Positions 1 to 4,802 of a stretch of 11,781 nt of DNA are shown here, one piece after another; position 1 is the stretch's first letter; each line of letters opens with the position of its first letter. The notes below the pieces were generated by a model that worked only from the letters and a program-made list of their open reading frames with translations, searched no databases and was not told where the DNA came from. Source of the stretch: an uncultured Flavobacteriales bacterium (GTDB lineage: Bacteria; Bacteroidota; Bacteroidia; Flavobacteriales_D; Sanyastnellaceae). The stretch covers positions 1-11,781 of the forward strand of contig CALCNZ010000304.1 of NCBI GenBank assembly GCA_937897625.1, written 5' to 3'. Made by a program: the position numbers and the translations under genes.

Positions 1-126
1 TTCTTTCGCGGCTTTGATATCTGGATCGAAAAAATGTATAGACTGAAACAACTCCGGCAATTCCGAAAGCACTTGCATGTGAATCTTACCTAGATAGCCC
101 GTTCCTAAAACTCCTATTTTCAACAT
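1..126 (-). CDS. Gfo/Idh/MocA-family NAD(P)-dependent oxidoreductase, N-terminal fragment
   Basis: The first 42 codons of a minus-strand gene run off the left edge of the window. The protein begins MLKIGVLGTGYLGKIH, a beta-strand followed by a GxGxxG dinucleotide-binding loop (G8, G10, G13) and then a His. This is the usual opening of Gfo/Idh/MocA-type oxidoreductases, and the following FFDPD (residues 32-36) sits where the second Rossmann strand with its acidic ribose-binding residue is expected. The ATG is at 126-124, and no in-frame ATG further upstream gives a better start. The substrate cannot be inferred because the C-terminal domain is outside the window. The gene is divergent from the isoaspartate methyltransferase gene at 238, with 111 bp between them. 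Another Rossmann dehydrogenase family remains possible. Confidence 0.72.
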   Translation of the reverse strand, partial: MLKIGVLGTGYLGKIHMQVLSELPELFQSIHFFDPDIKAAKE

Positions 127-145
127 AAATAAATCTCTTCTTCTG

Positions 146-153
146 CAAATGTG
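146..153 (-). promoter_or_regulatory. Possible -7 promoter box for the left-edge oxidoreductase
   Basis: On the minus strand this reads CACATTTG followed by C, one mismatch from the Bacteroidota -7 consensus TAnnTTTG. It lies 19 nt upstream of the ATG at 126. No convincing -33 TTTG was found. The placement is by pattern only. Confidence 0.35.
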
Positions 154-225
154 ATTGAAATTGATGTCTACATCACTTGGTTGATTTTTACTTTTCAACA
201 CTGAAAAGCGGATGAAATAGTCACT

Positions 226-233
226 TACCTTGG
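226..233 (+). promoter_or_regulatory. Possible -7 promoter box directly upstream of pcm-like gene
   Basis: TACCTTGG resembles TAnnTTTG and ends only 4 nt before the ATG at 238. If it is real, the transcript would start at or within a few bases of the start codon. No Shine-Dalgarno sequence and no clear -33 element are seen. Confidence 0.35.
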
Positions 234-237
234 TCCT

Positions 238-894
238 ATGATTGAGGATAATTACAGGCACAAGGGGCTCAGAAGAAAATTGGTAGATGAAATGCGCGAG
301 AAGGGAATTACCGACAGCCGAGTTTTGGATGCCATGAACAAGGTGCCGAGACACGCTTTCTTAACGAGCGCTTTCGTTGAATTGGCATATGAAAACAAGG
401 CCCTTCCCATAGGCGCAGAGCAGACCATTTCGGCTCCTTATACGGTTGCTTTTCAAAGCCAATTGTTAGATGTGGAAAAGGGAATGAAGGTGTTGGAAAT
501 AGGAACAGGCTCGGGCTATCAAACGTCGGTTTTATGTGAAATGGGGGCGAAGGTCTACTCCATTGAAAGACAAAAATTGCTTTTCGATACATCGAAAAAA
601 ATGTTGGCGGAAATGGGCTACAAATGTCATTTAGCCTACGGCGATGGCTACAAAGGAATTGCGGCATTTGCGCCTTACGACAGAATCATTATCACATGCG
701 CTATACCCATTGTTCCAGAGGAATTGCTCATGCAAATGAAACCAGGAGGTAAGTTGGTTATGCCATATGGCGAAGGCGACAAACAAGAGATGACACTCAT
801 TCAGGAAGATGCCGAAGGAAATTTTCAGAATACCTATTACGGAGAATTTTCGTTTGTGCCCATGCTTGAAAAAAGAAGCAACACGAAATCGTAA
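238..894 (+). CDS. pcm: Protein-L-isoaspartate O-methyltransferase
   Basis: The 218-residue protein is a cytosolic SAM-dependent methyltransferase that methylates L-isoaspartyl residues in damaged proteins and so starts their repair. The family signature is clear: MNKVPRHAFL (33-42), the substrate-side loop EQTISAPYTVA (61-71), SAM motif I VLEIGTGSGYQ (85-95) with the acidic post-I residue in SIE (108-110), and a C-terminal MKPGGKLVMP (167-176). The length is normal for bacterial Pcm (about 210-220 residues). The start is fixed by the MIEDNYRHKGLRRKLVDEM opening typical of these proteins and by a promoter-like box just upstream. It is a single plus-strand gene that converges on the FAH-family gene with only 3 bp between stop codons. 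No terminator hairpin fits between them, so each transcript probably runs into the other. Confidence 0.95.
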   Translation: MIEDNYRHKGLRRKLVDEMREKGITDSRVLDAMNKVPRHAFLTSAFVELAYENKALPIGAEQTISAPYTVAFQSQLLDVEKGMKVLEIGTGSGYQTSVLCEMGAKVYSIERQKLLFDTSKKMLAEMGYKCHLAYGDGYKGIAAFAPYDRIIITCAIPIVPEELLMQMKPGGKLVMPYGEGDKQEMTLIQEDAEGNFQNTYYGEFSFVPMLEKRSNTKS

Positions 895-897
895 GGC

Positions 898-1506
898 TTA
901 TTTAATTCGAAGGGAAAATACTTTTTCGTCGAAGAGAAAACCTTCGAGAAGATCCCCGGAAGCTACAGGGCCCACACCAGCTGGAGTTCCAGTAAAAATT
1001 AAATCGCCTATTTTCAAAGTGAAAACTTCAGATACGTTTTCAACGAGTTTGTCTATGGAATGAATCATTTGTGAGCTGTTCCCTTCTTGAACCGTTGTTC
1101 CGTTTTTCTTCAAAGTGAAAAGAATAGGGGAAGGCAAATTTTCTAACTCGAAGAATTTTTCACTCACGAATGCAGATCCGTCAAAGGCTTTCGCTCTTTC
1201 CCAAGGAAGCCCTTTCTTTTTCAATTCGTCTTGCACGTCGCGCGCAGTAAAGTCTATGCCCAAAGTCACTTCGTTGTAATAACGCGGAGCGAAAGATTCC
1301 TGAATGTGTTTTCCCAATCTATTTATTCGGAAAACCAATTCCAATTCGTAATGCACATCGTTGGTGAAGGCAGGAATGACAAACGGATTTCCACGTTGAA
1401 TAATAGCAGAATCCGGTTTGCAGAAAACGACAGGATTTTCAGGAACGGCATTTCCCAGTTCAGCTGCATGTGCTGCGTAATTTCTTCCAATACAAATTAT
1501 CTTCAT
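898..1506 (-). CDS. Fumarylacetoacetate hydrolase (FAH) family protein, FAHD1/acylpyruvase-like
   Basis: The 202-residue protein is a compact, single-domain FAH-fold enzyme of the type that includes YcgM and FAHD1 (acylpyruvate hydrolase or oxaloacetate decarboxylase). Visible hallmarks are the opening KIICIGRNYAAHAAELG, with a His-x-x-Glu pair (H13, E16) matching the lid dyad of FAHD1-type enzymes. Divalent-metal ligands are E54 and E56 in HYELEL and D85 in GIDFTARD. The lysine-rich loop KKGLPWERAKAFDGSA spans 97-112, and the C-terminal GDLIFTGTPAGVGPV spans 167-181. The exact substrate cannot be read from sequence. The ATG follows directly after the TAA of the upstream ompA-like gene with no spacer, which suggests translational coupling. 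Pairing a cytosolic carbon-metabolism enzyme with an envelope protein is functionally unexplained. Confidence 0.88.
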   Translation of the reverse strand: MKIICIGRNYAAHAAELGNAVPENPVVFCKPDSAIIQRGNPFVIPAFTNDVHYELELVFRINRLGKHIQESFAPRYYNEVTLGIDFTARDVQDELKKKGLPWERAKAFDGSAFVSEKFFELENLPSPILFTLKKNGTTVQEGNSSQMIHSIDKLVENVSEVFTLKIGDLIFTGTPAGVGPVASGDLLEGFLFDEKVFSLRIK

Positions 1507-2007
1507 TTATGGTCTTGCTATAAATTCAACAACAACTTTCCTATCACCCGGGTTTTTTCCAATAGATCCAACATCTCCCACAAATTTCGCAACGCATCTG
1601 TTGGCGTCAATACCAGAACTAACAATGAAATTTCTCACCGCTTTGGCGCGCTTCTCAGATTCTTTCCAATTTTTTTCGCTGCTTCCATTTCGATCGGAAT
1701 ATCCGGTAATCAATACACCGGTTTTACTGTTGCGCGCGAGTTTTTCCACGATGTCGTTCAGCTGTTGTTGTGCTGTTGTACTTAGGTCAACACCTGATTT
1801 TTCAAAATAGATAACGATGGGTTGAATCGGAACTGGCGCAGCCGTGAATTTGGGTAAACTTGATTTGTCACTTCCGTTCAACCATTGTCGCGCAGCCCCG
1901 TCAGAAGAGTAGGGGACAATAGGCAATAACGAATCTTGGGGCGCGGTTTCTTGTCCAAACACAGAAATGCTTGAAGCAATAAAAATCAAAAAAATCCACG
2001 CGCGCAT
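1507..2007 (-). CDS. OmpA-family C-terminal domain protein, small exported
   Basis: The 166-residue protein has a signal peptide (residues 1 to about 19, MRAWIFLIFIASSISVFGQ), a low-complexity linker, and an OmpA-like peptidoglycan-binding domain from about 64 to 166. The domain shows IYFEKSGVDL (67-76), then GYSDRNGSSEKNWKESEKRA (102-121) with the Asp (D105) and Arg (R120) that contact diaminopimelate in OmpA, and ends with NPGDRKVVVEF (152-162). There is no beta-barrel or lipobox cysteine, so it is probably a periplasmic or peptidoglycan-associated protein. I chose the start at 2007, not the in-frame ATG at 2046, because the shorter form places the signal peptide at the N-terminus and the extra 13 residues overlap a promoter-like box. 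It lies 75 bp below the DAHP synthase stop and abuts the FAH gene. Confidence 0.85.
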   Translation of the reverse strand: MRAWIFLIFIASSISVFGQETAPQDSLLPIVPYSSDGAARQWLNGSDKSSLPKFTAAPVPIQPIVIYFEKSGVDLSTTAQQQLNDIVEKLARNSKTGVLITGYSDRNGSSEKNWKESEKRAKAVRNFIVSSGIDANRCVAKFVGDVGSIGKNPGDRKVVVEFIARP

Positions 2008-2013
2008 ATCTCG

Positions 2014-2021
2014 TAAAATTA
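2014..2021 (-). promoter_or_regulatory. Weak -7-like box upstream of ompA-like gene
   Basis: The minus strand reads TAATTTTA, a partial match to TAnnTTTG, ending 6 nt before the ATG at 2007. It could be an internal promoter of the DAHP synthase-ompA-FAH run. A single T-rich match in AT-rich DNA is weak evidence. Confidence 0.22.
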
Positions 2022-2082
2022 GCACACTCGTTGGAAGTGAACCCATTGATTTTATTCACCATTCATTCACAATGAAGAATAA

Positions 2083-3135
2083 TTAGTCTTTGTTCATTAC
2101 GCCGTTTTGTGCGCGAATACTTTCTTTGTGAATGGCTTCCAAATAGGCTGAAAGAAATGTTTCGGTCAGTTGGGCTGTTTTGCCCCACGATTCGCGGCTT
2201 TCAAGAATTTCCTTCCATCTTTCCAATTGAAAAATAATTATGCCTTCTTCTTTTTTCAAGGCGCCCATCTCACGAGCAATGCTCATGCGCTTCCCCAGCA
2301 GATCAATGATATCTGCATCTAATGCATCTACGCGATCTCTTAGCGCTTGTAATTTTTGGGCAGAATCAGTAGTTAGTGAAGTGCTTCGGTAGTGCAGCTG
2401 CTCTGTCATTTCAGCCACTTGCGCGGGAGTAATTTGTTGAGCTGCATCGCTTAAGGCAGCGTCAGGATTCGGATGACTTTCGATCATGATGCCATTCATG
2501 CCAAGGTCAATGGCGCGTTGGCTAACATCTTTCAGCAGTGTTCTGTTTCCGCAGATATGACTGGGATCGCAGAGAAGAGGTATGTGAGGAAATTGCGTTT
2601 TAAATTCAATTGGAATTTCCCACAACGGTTTGTTTCGGTAAGGAAGTTTATTCGCTACCGAAAAGCCTCGGTGAATGGCGCTTAAATCGGTGAGTCCTAC
2701 TTTTTGGAATCGCTCAAAAGCGCCAATCCATAGTGAAAGATCAGGATTAATGGGGTTTTTAATGAAGATGGGAATATTCACTCCACGAAGTGCCTCTGCA
2801 ATTTCTTGAACCGAAAAAGGGTTTGTTGTGGTGCGCGCACCAATCCACAACGCATCGAAGTTGTATTCGAGGCACCATTCAACGTGTTGCGAAGTGGCTA
2901 CTTCAGTAATGATTTTCACGCCCGTTTCCTCTTTGGCTTTTTTCATCCACGGCAAAGCGGCAGCTCCCATTCCTTCAAAGGAATTCGGACTGGTACGCGG
3001 TTTCCATAAACCTGCACGGTAGAATGACAAAGGTATTTTTGAGCTTAAGTCGCGAGCGGTTTGTATAACTTGCTCTTCAGACTCTGCGCTGCAAGGGCCT
3101 GCTATCCATGTAAAATCACCTGTTATCTTTTCCAT
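2083..3135 (-). CDS. Bifunctional 3-deoxy-7-phosphoheptulonate synthase / chorismate mutase (type II)
   Basis: The 350-residue fusion works at both ends of aromatic amino acid synthesis. Residues 1 to about 245 form a class I-beta DAHP synthase: AGPCSAES (12-19), YRAGLWKPRTSPNSFEG (39-55), FIKNPINPD (124-132), HRGFS (155-159), CDPSHICGNR (189-198) and MIESHPNPDAALSD (217-230). Likely metal ligands are C15, H193, E219 and D230. Residues about 258-345 form an all-helical AroQ-type chorismate mutase with LRDRVDALDADIIDLLGKRM (265-284), K294/K295, ERW (305-307) and KESIRAQ (337-343). In such fusions the mutase domain often also acts as the feedback-regulatory module for the synthase; here that is inference. 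The start is supported by MEKITGDFTWIAGPCSAES, usual for the family, and by a promoter box at 3157-3164. It is the first gene of the minus-strand run to 898. Confidence 0.95.
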   Translation of the reverse strand: MEKITGDFTWIAGPCSAESEEQVIQTARDLSSKIPLSFYRAGLWKPRTSPNSFEGMGAAALPWMKKAKEETGVKIITEVATSQHVEWCLEYNFDALWIGARTTTNPFSVQEIAEALRGVNIPIFIKNPINPDLSLWIGAFERFQKVGLTDLSAIHRGFSVANKLPYRNKPLWEIPIEFKTQFPHIPLLCDPSHICGNRTLLKDVSQRAIDLGMNGIMIESHPNPDAALSDAAQQITPAQVAEMTEQLHYRSTSLTTDSAQKLQALRDRVDALDADIIDLLGKRMSIAREMGALKKEEGIIIFQLERWKEILESRESWGKTAQLTETFLSAYLEAIHKESIRAQNGVMNKD

Positions 3136-3156
3136 TTCTTCTGTTCAATCGTACTG

Positions 3157-3164
3157 CGAAAGTA
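3157..3164 (-). promoter_or_regulatory. -7 promoter box for the DAHP synthase/chorismate mutase gene
   Basis: The minus strand reads TACTTTCG then C, matching TAnnTTNG. It lies 21 nt upstream of the ATG at 3135 and just downstream of the tRNA-Leu terminator, a sensible place for a new transcription start. A TTGT sits 16 nt further upstream and may be a poor -33 element. Confidence 0.5.
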
Positions 3165-3200
3165 CCCTATTCCAACAGGCACAAGCTTTTTTTTAGTCAT

Positions 3201-3226
3201 AAAAAAAAGGGGAAAACTCCCCCTTT
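3201..3226 (-). terminator. Intrinsic terminator of tRNA-Leu
   Basis: On the minus strand, directly after the tRNA 3' end, AAAGGGG pairs with CCCCTTT across a short GAGTTTT loop (partly closable by a G-T and an A-T pair). Eight T residues overlap and follow the 3' arm. This is a classic stem plus U-tract. Confidence 0.85.
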
Positions 3227-3227
3227 G

Positions 3228-3309
3228 TGCCCTGGACTGGACTCGAACCAGCACACCTTACGGAACCACCCCCTCAAGATGGCGTGTCTACCAATTTCAC
3301 CACCAGGGC
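3228..3309 (-). tRNA. tRNA-Leu(GAG)
   Basis: An 82-nt class II tRNA is read on the minus strand. Its 7-bp acceptor stem pairs GCCCTGG perfectly with CCAGGGC, followed by discriminator A. The D-arm contains GAAATTGGTAGAC, the anticodon stem is CCATC/GGTGG, and the loop TTGAGGG gives anticodon GAG (3273-3275). A long variable arm around CCGTAAGG and the T-arm CTGG-TTCGAGT-CCAG complete it. The large variable arm and UUGAGGG loop are leucine features. CCA is not encoded. Confidence 0.97.
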
Positions 3310-3317
3310 TAAGGCCG

Positions 3318-3325
3318 CAAATGTA
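3318..3325 (-). promoter_or_regulatory. -7 promoter box for tRNA-Leu
   Basis: The minus strand reads TACATTTG then C, a full match to TAnnTTTG, 8 nt before the mature tRNA 5' end at 3309. Its position matches the box in front of tRNA-Lys. Confidence 0.7.
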
Positions 3326-3331
3326 CGCATG

Positions 3332-3339
3332 TACTTTGT
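3332..3339 (+). promoter_or_regulatory. -7-like promoter box for the SPFH lipoprotein gene
   Basis: TACTTTGT resembles TAnnTTTG and lies 34 nt upstream of the ATG at 3374. It is back to back with the minus-strand tRNA-Leu box, with 6 bp between them, so the two promoters would overlap. The -33 region of this one would fall at the 5' end of the tRNA gene. Confidence 0.45.
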
Positions 3340-3373
3340 TTCTCACTACATTCGTTCAATAAAAAATAGCACA

Positions 3374-4159
3374 ATGAAAAAAATTATTATCTCTTTTTTA
3401 GCTGTCGCCGCATTGCTTCCCGCATGTACTGTCGTGAGACCAGGAGAAACCGCCATGAAACAACGGTTGGGTAAACTAACTACCAAAACTTACAAGGGCG
3501 GACCCGTGCTTTTCAATCCGTTTATTTCCAAGGTAATTAAGATGGATACCCGAACGATTGAGAAGTACAATGTTCTTCCTTTACCAACCAAAGAGGGGCT
3601 TAGCGTGAAGGCCGAGATAACGTTGCTTTATCACATAGATCCTGCAAGAGCACAATCTATTTACACCCAATTCGGAAGAAATTACGAAGAGATTATTGTT
3701 CTCAGTAACTTCAGAGCTACAGCAAGAGAAATATCTGCTCGGTATTCTGCCAAGGAATTGTACGCTACGGAGCGATTGAAAATTGAAAAAGCCATTTTCG
3801 ATGAATTGTCTATGCACATCGAGGACAAAGGGTTTGTTGTAGATGCTGTTTTGTTGAAAGACATTGACCTCCCAGATCAAATGATGAAGGCAATTGAGAA
3901 CAAGGTAACAGCAGAGCAAGCTTCTCTTCAAATGGAATTTGTCATTGAGAAGCAGAGGAAAGAAGCGGAAAGAATGATCATTGAAGCCACTGCCGTTAAG
4001 CAAGCGCAAGACATTATTAACTCTTCTCTAACAGACAAACAATTGCAATACAATCAAATTGAAGCACTCAGGAGTTTAACGAATTCGCCCAACGCCAAGA
4101 TTATTATTACCAGTCCGAATGTGGGCAATGTACTGATTAACACAGACGGTAATCCGTAA
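3374..4159 (+). CDS. SPFH/prohibitin (band 7)-family lipoprotein
   Basis: The 261-residue protein starts with a lipoprotein signal (MKKIIISFLAVAALLPAC; lipobox LPAC, lipidated C18). It continues as an SPFH/band 7 domain (about 20-185): VVRPGETAMKQRLGK (20-34), a beta-rich section with MDTRTIEKYNVLPLPTKEGL (57-76) and AEITLLYHID (80-89), FRATAREISARYSAKELY (113-130), and VDAVLLKDIDLPDQMMKAIENK (156-177). A helical, charged region (178-235) with QRKEAERMIIEA follows, typical of the coiled-coil that drives prohibitin ring assembly. Membrane attachment by lipidation puts the SPFH domain outside the cytoplasm, unlike prohibitin-like proteins with a transmembrane anchor. The ATG at 3374 was chosen because the longer in-frame extension would be translated through the antisense of tRNA-Leu and the signal peptide would be internal. 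It is a single gene between two tRNAs, closed by the palindromic terminator. Confidence 0.9.
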   Translation: MKKIIISFLAVAALLPACTVVRPGETAMKQRLGKLTTKTYKGGPVLFNPFISKVIKMDTRTIEKYNVLPLPTKEGLSVKAEITLLYHIDPARAQSIYTQFGRNYEEIIVLSNFRATAREISARYSAKELYATERLKIEKAIFDELSMHIEDKGFVVDAVLLKDIDLPDQMMKAIENKVTAEQASLQMEFVIEKQRKEAERMIIEATAVKQAQDIINSSLTDKQLQYNQIEALRSLTNSPNAKIIITSPNVGNVLINTDGNP

Positions 4160-4173
4160 TTGAAATCATTACC

Positions 4174-4211
4174 AAATAAAAAAACCTCTCAATTGAGAGG
4201 TTTTTTTATTT
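4174..4211. terminator. Bidirectional intrinsic terminator (38-bp perfect palindrome)
   Basis: Two exact 19-nt inverted halves meet at 4192/4193. The core CCTCTC-AATT-GAGAGG is flanked by seven A on the left and seven T on the right, so each strand yields a GC stem followed by a U-tract. On the plus strand it ends the SPFH gene (stop at 4159); on the minus strand it ends tRNA-Lys, starting 2 nt after its 3' end. Confidence 0.93.
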
Positions 4212-4213
4212 TG

Positions 4214-4286
4214 TGATCCCGCTGGGATTCGAACCCAGGGCCCATACATTAAAAGTGTATTGCTCTACCAGCTGAGCTACGAGATC
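4214..4286 (-). tRNA. tRNA-Lys(TTT)
   Basis: A 73-nt tRNA is read on the minus strand. Acceptor GATCTCG pairs with CGGGATC (one T-G wobble), with discriminator A. The D-arm is GCTCAGCTGGTAGAGC, the anticodon stem ATACA/TGTAT, and the loop CTTTTAA gives anticodon TTT (4251-4253). The T-arm is CTGGG-TTCGAAT-CCCAG. CCA is not encoded. The anticodon assigns it to lysine (AAA/AAG). Confidence 0.97.
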
Positions 4287-4307
4287 AACTTTCTCTGAAA
4301 GCGGGTG

Positions 4308-4315
4308 CAAATATA
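4308..4315 (-). promoter_or_regulatory. -7 promoter box for tRNA-Lys
   Basis: The minus strand reads TATATTTG then C, a full match to TAnnTTTG, 21 nt before the mature tRNA 5' end at 4286. No clear -33 TTTG is seen at the usual distance. Confidence 0.68.
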
Positions 4316-4401
4316 CACAGATTTTTGAATTTCCTATTTTTTTGAAAAGGAATTTCAAGAATAGACAACTATTTTCTTAGTGAAATTGTCATGACATTAC
4401 C

Positions 4402-4409
4402 TATTTTTG
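4402..4409 (+). promoter_or_regulatory. -7 promoter box for the secreted two-gene unit
   Basis: TATTTTTG is an exact TAnnTTTG match ending 5 nt before the ATG at 4415. A TTAG at 4377-4380 with a 21-nt spacer could be a degenerate -33 element. Transcription would begin almost at the start codon. The box also argues against the in-frame ATG at 4391, which lies upstream of it. Confidence 0.55.
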
Positions 4410-4414
4410 TTTTT

Positions 4415-4801
4415 ATGGAAAAGAAAATTCTGCTCTCTCTCTTTTTGTTCCTTGGAACAATTGGAATTTCGTTCGCTCAGTCGAACATAACCAGCCGTCA
4501 CAATGCCGACGCTTCTTGGTTGAGTTTTTTACAAAACAACATGGTCTCTGTGACCCTTGCGCCAGAGAAAGCCGCAAGTGCTCCCAAGTTGAAGATGACT
4601 TCAGGTCAGTCACTCGAGTCGGTTGTTCCAACCGCAAACATGTTATTCAATGCTTTAAGTTCAACCCCAGCATTGCAACCCGATGCTATTGAAACAAAGA
4701 CCTACCGTTGGATGAACTCTGATTACGTAATCACAGTTTTTTCAGCAAAGCGTTTAGAAACTTTATACAAAAGAGAATTGATAAACAACAAAGCCAAGTA
4801 A
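4415..4801 (+). CDS. Small exported protein of unknown function, partner of the T9SS surface protein
   Basis: The 128-residue protein is not one I recognise. It starts with a clear signal peptide (MEKKILLSLFLFLGTIGISFA, likely cut before Q22), so the mature form of about 107 residues is periplasmic or secreted. It has no cysteine at the cleavage site, no other membrane segment and no T9SS sorting domain. The mature part contains ADASWLSFLQNNMVSVTLAPEKA (29-51), a Ser/Pro/Ala-rich middle, TYRWMNSDYVITVFSAKRLETLYKREL (98-124), and a lysine-rich end. I chose the ATG at 4415 over an in-frame ATG at 4391 because the latter puts eight residues before the signal peptide and lies upstream of the promoter box. 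The stop is 1 nt before the start of the 768-residue gene, so the two are almost certainly co-transcribed and may be translationally coupled. Confidence 0.78.
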   Translation: MEKKILLSLFLFLGTIGISFAQSNITSRHNADASWLSFLQNNMVSVTLAPEKAASAPKLKMTSGQSLESVVPTANMLFNALSSTPALQPDAIETKTYRWMNSDYVITVFSAKRLETLYKRELINNKAK

Positions 4802-4802
4802 A

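Noticed and set aside
308..667. Antisense open frame of about 119 codons within pcm
   Set aside because: It lies entirely opposite a well-supported gene and shows no recognisable protein features. The same holds for other antisense and out-of-frame open frames in the window.
2008..2046. Longer start for the ompA-like protein at 2046
   Set aside because: The 13 extra residues precede a complete signal peptide, and the bases overlap a promoter-like box.
2055..2082. Small inverted repeat after the DAHP synthase stop (TTCATT-GTG-AATGAA on the minus strand)
   Set aside because: A 6-bp AT-rich stem without a following T-run is too weak to call a terminator.
3227..3373. In-frame N-terminal extension of the SPFH protein starting at 3227
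   Set aside because: It would be translated through the antisense strand of tRNA-Leu and bury the lipoprotein signal peptide 49 residues inside the protein.
3228..4286. Two tRNA genes as possible integration sites for a small genomic island
   Set aside because: No integrase, no repeated tRNA 3' fragments and no change in composition are visible. The enclosed SPFH gene looks like a resident gene.
4325..4365. Imperfect inverted repeat GAATTTCC ... GGAATTTC upstream of the secreted unit
   Set aside because: It has a central mismatch and is AT-rich. It is plausible as chance and not placed like a clear operator.
4391..4414. Longer start for the small exported protein at 4391
   Set aside because: It adds eight residues before a well-formed signal peptide and lies upstream of an exact TAnnTTTG box.
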